The position numbers were made by a program, and so were the translations under genes. A stretch of 64,000 nt of DNA, from positions 1-64,000 of the IMG/VR virus record IMGVR_UViG_3300021091_000001. One strand, 5' to 3'. Of the stretch, positions 48,159-56,643 are shown one piece after another. The notes beneath the pieces are model-generated. The model was given only the letters and a program-made list of their open reading frames with translations, was not told where the DNA came from and did no database searches. The DNA comes from a virus. The stretch's first letter is position 1. Each line of letters starts with the position of its first letter.

Positions 48159-48908
48159 TTGTCCACACAATCAACACTCGATGACGCTTCTATTCGTAGA
48201 ATTATTGCTTCCTATAATAAGGTATACGATGCTCGCGTTGCAATTGAAGCAATTGCAGCCAATGGAGAATCAAATTCCTACATTGATCGTATTCTTGAAG
48301 TTACAGAATCCGTTGACCTTATTGTCAAGCGACCTTTGTCTAATCGCGTAACAAAATTTATTGTTGGCAAATGGTCAATGTCACAAATCGGTGTTGGACC
48401 TGTATTTACTGCAGGTCTAATGTCTTACATTGATGTCACTAAAGCCAAGACAGCTACATCAGTCTGGCGTTATGCTGGATTTGATCCTACATTTAATTCA
48501 TCTACTCGCATGTCATATAACGGCGATCTTAAAAATATTTGTTTAAAGATTGGTCATAGTTTTTCTCGAAACGTTGATAAGAAAAATGCTTTTTATGGCA
48601 AACTTTATTTGCAGGATAAAATTCGTCGTGTTCGCAACAATGAAAATGGCGAATATGCAGAACACGCATATGAAACACTTATCAATGTAAATTCGAAGAA
48701 TAAGGATACTATTGCTATTCTACAATCTGGTAAGTTGCCTGATGAACAAATTGAACAACAAGCTCGTAGATTTGCAGTAAAAATTTTTCTTAGTCATTAT
48801 CACACAATAGCATATCAGGAACATTACGGAACTGCTCCTTATCGTCCTAACTCTATCACTATTGATGGAATTGAACAACATATTGAAATTCCCAACAATC
48901 CATTCTAA
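48159..48908 (+). CDS. HhH-domain protein resembling the IS110-type transposase C-terminus
   Basis: 249 residues from TTG 48159 (TTAGGAG nine bases upstream; ATG 48150 touches the site). WSMSQIGVGPVFTAGLMSYIDVTKAKTATSVWRYAGFDPT matches the helix-hairpin-helix segment of IS110/IS116 transposases. The DEDD nuclease N-domain is absent, and no insertion-sequence ends are visible. It is a phage DNA-binding protein rather than a working transposase. Ends NNPF. Confidence 0.55.
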   Translation: MSTQSTLDDASIRRIIASYNKVYDARVAIEAIAANGESNSYIDRILEVTESVDLIVKRPLSNRVTKFIVGKWSMSQIGVGPVFTAGLMSYIDVTKAKTATSVWRYAGFDPTFNSSTRMSYNGDLKNICLKIGHSFSRNVDKKNAFYGKLYLQDKIRRVRNNENGEYAEHAYETLINVNSKNKDTIAILQSGKLPDEQIEQQARRFAVKIFLSHYHTIAYQEHYGTAPYRPNSITIDGIEQHIEIPNNPF

Positions 48909-48916
48909 GGAGTTTT

Positions 48917-49501
48917 ATGTTTAATCACATTACAACAATTAGTCCAGAGCGAGTTGCTAAGGCCATCAAATACTTTGATAATAACATCGAACCACTCCTT
49001 GGTACAGATGTTTCTAGCTATGCTCCTGGACGTCGTCGTATATGGTTTCCTTACGAAGCTCCTTTGAGCAATAATCGTACCTTTGAGCTTGCTCTTCCTG
49101 ACCAAAAGATTTGGGCATTTGTCAAAAACATTTGTGCATCTTTTGGTTGGGAGCCTGAGCTTGCTCTTATCTCTAAAGGTGGAGAAATTTCTGCACACCG
49201 AGATGCAGCTTATGCTGATTTCCGATCTATCGGAATCAATCTTGGTTCTGTCACTTGGTGTTATGAAAGAATTTATCCAGCATTTGGATGGGCTGAGCCG
49301 TCCAAATGCATCGATCCTTCCGAGATAACTAAGGTACCCATGACTGGTGGAGAAGTCTTTGAGTTCAATTGTAAAAATCCACATTGGACTGAGGACGTTG
49401 ATCCTAACCGTTGGGCTATTAACGCTTGGAGAATTTCTGCTAAGAAACGAATTGAATTTACCGATTTTCTCAAATCGTTGACTGTTCATACAAAAGAATG
49501 A
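48917..49501 (+). CDS. 2-oxoglutarate/Fe(II) oxygenase-like protein
   Basis: 194 residues. SAHRDAAYADFRSIGINLG supplies an HxD pair (H94, D96), and GGEVFEFNCKNPHWTEDVDPNRWAINAWRIS supplies H156 and R172. Order and spacing fit the iron-binding facial triad and 2OG-binding Arg of that superfamily. It may hydroxylate or demethylate a nucleic acid or protein. Substrate not visible. AAGGAGTTTT precedes ATG. Confidence 0.5.
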   Translation: MFNHITTISPERVAKAIKYFDNNIEPLLGTDVSSYAPGRRRIWFPYEAPLSNNRTFELALPDQKIWAFVKNICASFGWEPELALISKGGEISAHRDAAYADFRSIGINLGSVTWCYERIYPAFGWAEPSKCIDPSEITKVPMTGGEVFEFNCKNPHWTEDVDPNRWAINAWRISAKKRIEFTDFLKSLTVHTKE

Positions 49502-49528
49502 CACAATTGACCCTACAAGGAACATTTT

Positions 49529-49933
49529 ATGACTAAAGAAAGTACTTTGCCCACCGACTGGAAGAACTGCTATCTTGTTTTTCATGGAGCAGCAGATGAG
49601 AATGGCTATGGCGATTCTCTCTATGCTCGTTCTCTTCAAGGTTTTAACCGCAAGAAAAATGGAAACACAAATGGCCCAGATTTTTATTCCATCCGTTCTT
49701 CTAGCTATGGAATCAAAGTTCCTACCGCAGCAGTAGGTTGGGCTATTGTTCGCATGACCAGTAGCACTGTCAAAACTCTTGTTATAGGTGAGATTCCTCA
49801 GCCCATGACTAAGGTTGTTCAAACTCTTTCTGATGGACGTGCTATTTATATGCGTCGTTCTGAGGCGAACATGTGGTTCACGATTACTGTTGAAAACGTT
49901 CATGCTAAGATTCCTCTTCACGTGGAATCTTAA
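49529..49933 (+). CDS. Hypothetical protein
   Basis: 134 residues, beta-rich (YSIRSSSYGIKVPTAAVGWAIVRMTSSTVKTLVIGEIP). AAGGAACATTTT precedes ATG. It follows the oxygenase-like gene by 27 bases and is probably co-transcribed. No family recognised. Confidence 0.5.
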   Translation: MTKESTLPTDWKNCYLVFHGAADENGYGDSLYARSLQGFNRKKNGNTNGPDFYSIRSSSYGIKVPTAAVGWAIVRMTSSTVKTLVIGEIPQPMTKVVQTLSDGRAIYMRRSEANMWFTITVENVHAKIPLHVES

Positions 49934-50094
49934 TAAGATCTTTGGAGTTAAATGAATGTAGGTTGTGGTGAACTTACTCCGTTGTCACCATTCCAAAGAA
50001 GGTAAGTCATATGCCTTCCTTTCGCTCAGCGCCAGCCTGAGTCAAATATGACAGCTGGCATTTAAATTATATTTATCCTATTAAGGAGGATAAT

Positions 50095-50379
50095 ATGTAT
50101 ACACTGGCGCTTGCAGTCTTCCTTGGACTCATCGCTTCGCAAGTTACAGCATTTGCCTTGGTCAATGTTCCCGCATTGGAAAAGGTTCCTGTTTTGCGAA
50201 ATGGTGATAACTGGTTTATTGCGGTTTCCATTCTTGTTGTTTGGCTCACTAACACAAGCATTCTTGGTGCTTATGGTATTGCTTCAAACGCTGAGTGGAT
50301 TGACACTGTTGGTTCTGGTCTTGTTGTTGCAGGACTGGCCAATGTGACAAACGCCCTTGTCAATTCATTTGACAAGTAA
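50095..50379 (+). CDS. Holin candidate (three-TM small protein)
   Basis: 94 residues with hydrophobic segments about 3-23, 40-62 and 70-88 and a short charged end (NSFDK). AAGGAGGATAAT is a very strong ribosome site. Size and topology fit class I holins, and it lies 3 kb after the wall hydrolase. A general membrane protein is the alternative. Confidence 0.5.
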   Translation: MYTLALAVFLGLIASQVTAFALVNVPALEKVPVLRNGDNWFIAVSILVVWLTNTSILGAYGIASNAEWIDTVGSGLVVAGLANVTNALVNSFDK

Positions 50380-50417
50380 ACCTATTCCAGGGATGCGTCT
50401 GGATTAAAAACGCACAA

Positions 50418-50538
50418 GGAAGCGTATTCAGGAGTTTACAAAGACTCTCATTACACCTTTGGTGCTGTAAAGTTGGTGCTTTTTCACAAATGAGATCAAG
50501 TTTTTGTAAAGTGAGTTCGACTCTCACCGCTTCCACCA
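50418..50538 (+). ncRNA. Short tmRNA-like RNA (tRNA-like domain without tag region)
   Basis: 121 bases. Acceptor GGAAGCG (50418-50424) pairs with CGCTTCC (50528-50534), then A and an encoded CCA (50536-50538). T-arm GTGAG-TTCGACT-CTCAC. The 5' part TATTCAGGAGTTTAC resembles the conserved tmRNA 5' segment (ATTCTGGATTCGAC). A long helix TTTACAAA/TTTGTAAA replaces the anticodon arm and leads to TCTCATT/AATGAGA. There is no D-arm, no anticodon loop and no room for a tag ORF. Confidence 0.5.
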
Positions 50539-50581
50539 TAGTTTTTATTATTTATATTCATACAAAGGATAAGGGATTAAT

Positions 50582-50833
50582 ATGCATTCAAATCATCACA
50601 CGCAGTTTAGGATTGCCACTAAAGCATATGAACTGATCATACAAGACATCTTTAAAACCGTAGGTTTTATTGGTGGCGGATTTTGTCCTGAGCCTTGCGA
50701 ACATACAACTCTTCAAGATACAGATCCAGAGATGTATATGAAATTGTACAAACTTTGGATTAGTACGCAAACTGTTAATCGCACTGTTAAAGACATTTTG
50801 AACAACAAAGGCGACTTTTATGGAGGAGACTGA
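50582..50833 (+). CDS. Hypothetical protein
   Basis: 83 residues. Helical N-terminus, then GGGFCPEPCEH, two close cysteines, and a helical end. Preceded by a CATACAAAGGATAAGGG-type leader. Overlaps the next zinc protein by 14 bases. Confidence 0.45.
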   Translation: MHSNHHTQFRIATKAYELIIQDIFKTVGFIGGGFCPEPCEHTTLQDTDPEMYMKLYKLWISTQTVNRTVKDILNNKGDFYGGD

Positions 50834-51116
50834 TTCTTTTGATCAACATATACAGAAATTAGATAAAGAAGGCGAAATGCCAGATGATTGGTGTATTGAT
50901 TGTGATATTAACACTGTTACCGCAGGTGAATATTACATGGTCAATGACCATGTTTGGTCTCAAACTGGCATCGATACATATGGCGGAATGCTCTGCATTT
51001 TGTGTTTGGAAAAACGAATAGGTAGAAATCTTATTTCTGAAGATTTTCTTGATATTCCCATTAATCATATACCATTGTTTCGTTCTAATTTACTTCTTGA
51101 AAGGATGTCATTTTGA
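50820..51116 (+). CDS. Zinc-ribbon protein (CIDC/CILC)
   Basis: 98 residues. DDWCIDCDINTVTAGEYYMVNDHVW and GGMLCILCLEKRIGRNL form a two-knuckle zinc site. I recognise the combination (C.DC..T...GEYYMV.D..W....GGMLC..CLE.R.GR.L) from small actinophage proteins of unknown role. Overlaps the previous gene. Confidence 0.6.
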   Translation: MEETDSFDQHIQKLDKEGEMPDDWCIDCDINTVTAGEYYMVNDHVWSQTGIDTYGGMLCILCLEKRIGRNLISEDFLDIPINHIPLFRSNLLLERMSF

Positions 51117-51189
51117 ATACAAAATATGTTGAATTTTGTTCCAATCCAGTTGGTGGAAACTAAATAAAAAAAATTACCAAGGCAATAGT

Positions 51190-51206
51190 ATATACAAAAA
51201 GAAGGG
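51190..51206 (+). promoter_or_regulatory. ATACAAAAAGAAGGG element, copy
   Basis: Copy of the element at 38702, placed between the previous gene and AAAGGAGGACT of the giant gene at 51234. Confidence 0.45.
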
Positions 51207-51233
51207 TTTATTCCCGTAGTTCAAAGGAGGACT

Positions 51234-53807
51234 ATGAACTTTAGCACTTACCGTCCGGACGTTCGGCTCAAAGCATTTAAGGATGCTCCGCTTCGTTCCA
51301 AGGATAATTATCAGATTGGCTTTTATGACATTGGCGTTTTGCGTCAACTTATGAACAGCTCTGATGCAAATGAATTTCGTGTAGCAGCATTGCCCATTCC
51401 TCAAAACGTCTTTGACCGTGCGGAACTAGAAAAAATTGTTCGTCACCCTTCTGTGCAGTACGCGCTTGTTGACAAAACGAAGATTGTTCTTTGTTCTATT
51501 AAGGGTTGTAACGGATGGCTTGGTGCAATCAATGAAGCTGGTTTTAAAGTAAAAGGTGGTGGAAAGACAGCGAAGCGATTGAAGTCATTTCACCGCGCTT
51601 CGCTAATTAACGCTCATTACGACCACCTTCGTATTCAATGGGTTGAACCGACAGCTTACACCCGTTATGACTTTGAAAATGGCGATTGGTCCCCTTGGGT
51701 CAAAGAAGCCACTTCTCGTTTGCTTGATGGCGGTTTTGTTATTTCATCCCGTTTGATTCACAAAGCTCTTGCCGACCAGCCACTGTATTATACAAACAAT
51801 GAGACTTTGGATCCTAATGACGTTTATTATGATCCAGAGATTCGCCGTAAGCTTCGTGCTTTTCTTGTTGCTTCAAAGGTTTTCAACGGACGCATTTTCA
51901 CTCCAGAAGGTGTAATCAAGGGCAATTTTATTGTTTCTGATAATCTTCCTGAGTATGTGGACGTTATTACCTCTCGTGAGAATCTCAAGAAAGAAATCGA
52001 ATATCATAATGGCTATCGACTCATTGCAGAGCCTCAAGGTCCCAAGACATCTGTTATTACAGATGACCAAACTGTTATCAATCTTCCTAAGTTGTTTCGC
52101 AAGAGCGACTTGGAATTCTGGCTAAAAGAACAATATGAAATCATGTTTGAAGATGCTAAAAATGATCGTCTTCTACAGGATTGGAAATTTGTTTTTGTTC
52201 GCCAGTTTTCAAAAGCTGATAACTATGGATCAAAGAAGAAGGAACAAACTCCTGCAGATTTGGAAGCCCAGACTCGCGTTAACTACGTAGGTTATCGTTG
52301 GAAGAGCATGGGTCTTTCAATTACTGATTCGCCGTGGTTGTTTAAGACCTTGGCAATTTCTCATGCACGTCCGCTTGAGAATCGTATTCCGATTCCTTGC
52401 AGTGTGTATGAGCAGATTATTCCTGAATCTTTGGCTCGTATGGCAGGGTTTGATATCATTGTCGAAGAGGGTACCATTCGCAGAATCAATTCTGTTGGTA
52501 TTCATGTGGTCAACGATTTCGATTGGCTTGAGATGTACGAGTCGCACGGCGGTCACGATCAGGACGACTTCTTTAAGTTGTTTTATCGTACCATGAAATC
52601 CGGATCCAAAGACGGAAAGAAAGTTGTTATAGTCGCTCGTAGCCCAAATGGTTATGGCGAGTATTCAATATTTGATTACGTTGAAGGTGAATGGTATCCT
52701 AAATGGAAGAAGTCTGATGGAGAAGTTGTAACTTTTCCTGAAGTCAATGGCCGTAACTGGCCAGTACGTCTTTCTGATGCAATTCGCGCACGTAAGGTTC
52801 GTTACGTTGGTCTTCCCAGCGATAACAATCCTTCTCCCAAGCCTTCTGAAGGAGAACAGTACTCTGTTGAAGACTTTATGTCTGATGTTGACACTGCTAT
52901 GAACGGTGGAAACGTTGGTCGTTTTGTTAACTCTTCTATGCTCCATTCTAATTCATTAGCCAAGCATCGCCCAGTTCAGGTTTGTTCTCTCGAGTCAGCC
53001 ATCGATGGTTGCACTCAAACATCAAACCCACTGGATCGCACAGCTATTGATGCAGAAGCAGAAATAATTCTTCAAGAAGTCATTGATTCTGGTGCTAAGG
53101 TTGATCACGACCTTTGGTATGGTCGCTTTGCAAACTTTGCCAAAAAGCATCCTGAAGTCGAGACGTATGAAGGAACTCTTACACATATGAATAATTTGTG
53201 CAAGACTTACTTTAACAAGTATGTTGATCGGGTCACTAAGTATTCTCAAACAGAGATTGCAATTGCTGATCCAATCAACAAACTTGCTAACCGTTTGCGT
53301 TTTCATGCACTTCCTACATTTCGCAGATTCAACATGAGTATTTATAATACCAACTCTGGCGAATTTGCTCAAAGCTCTGGAACTATTTCTCGAGAAGAAT
53401 GGGATTACATTTACGGAAACGTCGTCAAAGACATTGAATCATTTGTACGAATTGAAGATCGTCACGATTTCGTGATTGCTCTTTATGCAGTTTGTATGAC
53501 TGAGAAGAATGGTTCTGGTCGTGTTTCTGATCAGATTATGATGAATCCGGTTATCTATCCATATCTTGAGCGTGCTCTTATTCACTATGGTATTGCTAGC
53601 CGAGTTCTTATGACCTTCAACAATGGCAAATACGCAGCCGAACAAACTAAGTATGATAAGTGGACTCATATTGATCCCGACGGTAGTCAGCACTCGTTTA
53701 CTGATGTGTTTGAATATCAAGATCATCATGCGCAGTTTTCGCCTATCGTATTTACAAACGTTGATTCTGCTGTAAAGCGTGAGCGTAGAACTGAATCACA
53801 ATTTTAG
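51234..53807 (+). CDS. Giant protein, paralogue of 35696-38062; possible RNA-polymerase-like core
   Basis: 857 residues, AAAGGAGGACT before ATG. Shared blocks with the 788-residue protein: FTPEGVIKGNFIVSD, SHGGHDQDDFFKLFYR and VARSPNGYGEYSIF. The conserved HGGxDxDD acidic loop followed by RxPNxxGEx(S) recalls the second double-psi barrel of RNA polymerase beta-prime, with altered Asp spacing. The C-terminal third is helical. Codons are more AT-rich than the 35.7 kb copy, so the two copies diverged long ago or came separately. Function remains unproven. Confidence 0.5.
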   Translation: MNFSTYRPDVRLKAFKDAPLRSKDNYQIGFYDIGVLRQLMNSSDANEFRVAALPIPQNVFDRAELEKIVRHPSVQYALVDKTKIVLCSIKGCNGWLGAINEAGFKVKGGGKTAKRLKSFHRASLINAHYDHLRIQWVEPTAYTRYDFENGDWSPWVKEATSRLLDGGFVISSRLIHKALADQPLYYTNNETLDPNDVYYDPEIRRKLRAFLVASKVFNGRIFTPEGVIKGNFIVSDNLPEYVDVITSRENLKKEIEYHNGYRLIAEPQGPKTSVITDDQTVINLPKLFRKSDLEFWLKEQYEIMFEDAKNDRLLQDWKFVFVRQFSKADNYGSKKKEQTPADLEAQTRVNYVGYRWKSMGLSITDSPWLFKTLAISHARPLENRIPIPCSVYEQIIPESLARMAGFDIIVEEGTIRRINSVGIHVVNDFDWLEMYESHGGHDQDDFFKLFYRTMKSGSKDGKKVVIVARSPNGYGEYSIFDYVEGEWYPKWKKSDGEVVTFPEVNGRNWPVRLSDAIRARKVRYVGLPSDNNPSPKPSEGEQYSVEDFMSDVDTAMNGGNVGRFVNSSMLHSNSLAKHRPVQVCSLESAIDGCTQTSNPLDRTAIDAEAEIILQEVIDSGAKVDHDLWYGRFANFAKKHPEVETYEGTLTHMNNLCKTYFNKYVDRVTKYSQTEIAIADPINKLANRLRFHALPTFRRFNMSIYNTNSGEFAQSSGTISREEWDYIYGNVVKDIESFVRIEDRHDFVIALYAVCMTEKNGSGRVSDQIMMNPVIYPYLERALIHYGIASRVLMTFNNGKYAAEQTKYDKWTHIDPDGSQHSFTDVFEYQDHHAQFSPIVFTNVDSAVKRERRTESQF

Positions 53808-53819
53808 TTTAAAGACTGA

Positions 53820-53873
53820 GAGTGTCTGGGAAGTGTTTATCTTCCCAGACACTCTGGTTTTTATTTTTAATAG
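53820..53873 (+). terminator. Strong intrinsic terminator after the giant gene
   Basis: 13-bp perfect stem GAGTGTCTGGGAA/TTCCCAGACACTC (53820-53832, 53842-53854) followed by TTTTTATTTTT. Confidence 0.85.
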
Positions 53874-53880
53874 GAGACCC

Positions 53881-54063
53881 TTGAATTACACAGAAATTTA
53901 TTGTACCATATATGCTGCAATTAAGACAGATGCTGTTTCTCACGAAAAAGCACACGTTGCATCAATACGCATTACTGATGCTATTGTCGATCTTCATTAT
54001 ACAAAATTGGGTGGTTATGATCTTGACGACAAATCTATTACGGGCGTAAGCCCTCCACTATAA
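53881..54063 (+). CDS. Small hypothetical protein, TTG start
   Basis: 60 residues from TTG 53881 with AGGAGACCC just upstream; an earlier in-frame start would lie in the preceding gene. MNYTEIYCTIYAAIKTDAVSHEKAHVASIRITDAIVDLHYTKLGGYDL. Alternating strand/helix. Unknown. Confidence 0.45.
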   Translation: MNYTEIYCTIYAAIKTDAVSHEKAHVASIRITDAIVDLHYTKLGGYDLDDKSITGVSPPL

Positions 54064-54094
54064 CCTTTAAAATTATTAGATTGAGTGATATTTT

Positions 54095-54757
54095 ATGTCA
54101 GAATCAGATGATGAAGTACTTTACAATTTTGTAGATAAGAATCATTTTAACCAAAAAACATCTCCTCTTATTTCTGATGCTTGGGCAGAAGTAGAGAAAT
54201 CTACTAAATTTTTTTCTACTTATATCAAACAAAATGGTTTAAATAGCTTTTTAACAACCGTAGTTGTATTCAACAATAACAAAGAATTTGTTGGCGTTGT
54301 TACATCACGTCCAGTTACTGACAAAGAAGATCTTTATAGAGCTCTTTGTGAGATTCTCTTTTTTCCTGTTGCCATCAGATCTCAACTATTTATAGTTATT
54401 ACCGATATAGTTACACGAGATCCTAATACAGGAGAAAAGAAATCAGATGCTTTGAGCATTTCGTTTATTTCACCCAATTTTTGTTTGATTTATTCTTTGC
54501 CTTATGCAATAAGTGCAAATAACGATGTTGAATATGACTATGAAAACTCATACTTTGTTTCCGTTGTCAAATCAACTAGGTCAAACCAAGTGTCAACATC
54601 TTCGGATATGATAGAACTATTCTACGTATTCTCTCATGTTGATAATTTTGGTCCATTTACATACGATGAAGTTCTAGCTTATTTTGATGACAATAATTTT
54701 ACTTGTGAAATCGTTAATAAAGATAATCTTTATACTAGTTTAACTTCATTGGTTTAA
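54095..54757 (+). CDS. Hypothetical protein
   Basis: 220 residues. Alpha/beta pattern with acidic and aromatic residues (LYRALCEILFFPVAIRSQLFIVITDIV). No motif recognised. It is in a run of four same-strand genes leading to the helicase. Confidence 0.5.
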   Translation: MSESDDEVLYNFVDKNHFNQKTSPLISDAWAEVEKSTKFFSTYIKQNGLNSFLTTVVVFNNNKEFVGVVTSRPVTDKEDLYRALCEILFFPVAIRSQLFIVITDIVTRDPNTGEKKSDALSISFISPNFCLIYSLPYAISANNDVEYDYENSYFVSVVKSTRSNQVSTSSDMIELFYVFSHVDNFGPFTYDEVLAYFDDNNFTCEIVNKDNLYTSLTSLV

Positions 54758-54776
54758 CATAATACTGAGGTAATAT

Positions 54777-54956
54777 ATGATTGTACGTTATGAAATATCT
54801 GAAGGTAAAAGTTACAAACCTATTGAGAAAGAGGTTTGTTTTCAAGAATCAAATACTATAGTTTGTGGCAAGCTTATCTTTTATGATCATGATAAAATAG
54901 AAAAAGAGCTTACCGTAGAGCCTTTTTATGGAGATTGTGATTTGTTTGGTTTCTAA
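54777..54956 (+). CDS. Small hypothetical protein
   Basis: 59 residues (MIVRYEISEGKSYKPIEKEVCFQESNTIVCGKLIFYDHDKIEKELTVEPFYGDCDLFGF). GAGGTAATAT precedes ATG 54777. Ends two bases before the helicase start, suggesting coupling. Confidence 0.5.
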   Translation: MIVRYEISEGKSYKPIEKEVCFQESNTIVCGKLIFYDHDKIEKELTVEPFYGDCDLFGF

Positions 54957-54958
54957 AT

Positions 54959-56641
54959 ATGAATGTTAAACTACGCCCATATCAACAAGAGGCATTAGAT
55001 AGTATTGTTTCTAATTCAGACAATGGTATCAACAAACAGCTTGTTGTTTTACCCACCGGTGCAGGCAAAACAGTAATATTTAGTCATTTACCACTTATTA
55101 AACAAGACTTGCTTCCTATGCTTGTTTTGGCTCACAGATCTGAGTTGCTAGATCAGGCTCGTGAAAAGATTCTTATTTCTAATCCTAATCTCTCAGTAGA
55201 AATAGAACAAGCTGAAAGAGAAGCTGGACACGTTGATATTGTTGTTGCTTCTGTTGCTACACTTGGTCGCAACAATACTCCTCGTATTACAAATTATCCT
55301 AGTGAATATTTCAAGTCAATTGTTATTGATGAAGCACATCATGCTGCAGCTCCTACGTACAGACGAATAGTCGATTATTTTAATCCTCCATTTATATTGG
55401 GAGTCACTGCTACTCCTCAGCGTTCAGATTCTACGAGATTAACTGATGTATTTGAAGAGATCGTTTATTACAAAACAATACAGGATCTAATCCAAGACGG
55501 GTGGTTATCTCCACTTGTTGGATATAGAGTAAAAACAAATACCGATATTTCAGAAGTGGAGATTCAAAATGGAGAGTATGTCCAATCTCAGTTGGAAGAC
55601 AAAATTGATAATCCTGAGCGTAACGCTTATATCGTGTCTTCCTATCTTTCTTTGGCTATGGCTAAGAAAGCCCTTGTTTTCGCTGCCGGGGTCAAGCACG
55701 CCGAAAACTTGGCCTTATCCTTTAGGTCCGCGTCGTTAGAGACCGCCGTAATCTTAGGTACAACTCCTCGAGAAGAACGAGAGAAAATCCTAAAGAATTT
55801 TTCTTTGGGTTTGATTAAAGTTATTATTAATGTTGGTGTTCTAACGGAAGGTTTTGATGAGCCTTCTGTCGAAGCAATTATACTTGCAAGACCTACTAGA
55901 TCTTCTCTTCTATATACTCAGATAGTTGGACGAGGTACTCGTTTACATCCAGGAAAAGAACATTGTCTTGTTATAGATATTGCAGACACAACAAAAGGCA
56001 AGAAGCCTATTGGACTTCCAACTCTTTTGGGTTTGCCTCCAGAGTTCGATCTGCAGGGTCAATCTTTAACAGACGTTGCTAAGAAGTTTGAAGAACTTGA
56101 AAATTTTTGTCCTGGTGAAGCAGTAAGAGTTTTAAATCCACAAGACATTGATTTGGCATACACGAGAATTAATTTGTTTATGCCACCACCACCTAATCCA
56201 GTTGTTCAAGAATATTCTAAACTGATTTGGGCAGAGGTAGCAGAAAACGAGTTTTATCTTCGTCTTCATTCATTTGAGTCCCTTAAGATATACTGTGATG
56301 CTCTTGGTCGATGGACTACAGAATTAAAAATGCGTTCTGGTGATGTTTATCATACAAAGATTCTTGGAACTACTGTTAGCATAAGAGAATCTTTTGCTCG
56401 TACAGATAAGTGGATTCAGAATAATAGATCAACAGTATTGAACCTTATAGATTCTAATGCTGCTTGGCGTTCTGATTCTCCAACTGATAAACAGCAAAAG
56501 TTTTTACGACGCATTGGTGTTCCTTTTACTTCAGACATGACTAAGGGGATGGCCAGTCAAATTATTTCTCGCTATTATGAGAACAATCCTAAGCCTAAAT
56601 GGCTTCAAGATAAAATAGATTATTCTAAAAGAAGATATTAA
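54959..56641 (+). CDS. SF2 DEAH-type helicase
   Basis: 560 residues. Motif I PTGAGKT (32-38), motif II DEAH (124-127), motif III TATP (150-153), motif IV/V region VGVLTEGFDEPSVEAIILARPT, motif VI QIVGRGTR. The class resembles phage and bacterial UvsW/SSL2-like unwinding enzymes. The C-terminal 180 residues are unassigned. It likely acts in replication, recombination or repair. A 27-codon patch at about 55684-55765 uses G/C-ending codons unlike the rest (see finding). Confidence 0.85.
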   Translation: MNVKLRPYQQEALDSIVSNSDNGINKQLVVLPTGAGKTVIFSHLPLIKQDLLPMLVLAHRSELLDQAREKILISNPNLSVEIEQAEREAGHVDIVVASVATLGRNNTPRITNYPSEYFKSIVIDEAHHAAAPTYRRIVDYFNPPFILGVTATPQRSDSTRLTDVFEEIVYYKTIQDLIQDGWLSPLVGYRVKTNTDISEVEIQNGEYVQSQLEDKIDNPERNAYIVSSYLSLAMAKKALVFAAGVKHAENLALSFRSASLETAVILGTTPREEREKILKNFSLGLIKVIINVGVLTEGFDEPSVEAIILARPTRSSLLYTQIVGRGTRLHPGKEHCLVIDIADTTKGKKPIGLPTLLGLPPEFDLQGQSLTDVAKKFEELENFCPGEAVRVLNPQDIDLAYTRINLFMPPPPNPVVQEYSKLIWAEVAENEFYLRLHSFESLKIYCDALGRWTTELKMRSGDVYHTKILGTTVSIRESFARTDKWIQNNRSTVLNLIDSNAAWRSDSPTDKQQKFLRRIGVPFTSDMTKGMASQIISRYYENNPKPKWLQDKIDYSKRRY

Positions 56642-56643
56642 CA

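Noticed and set aside
48159-48908. Active insertion sequence
   Set aside because: No inverted repeats, target duplication or catalytic domain seen.
51112-51163. Sixteen-codon TTG-started ORF (MNTKYVEFCSNPVGGN)
   Set aside because: AAAGGATG lies upstream, but length and start codon give too little support.
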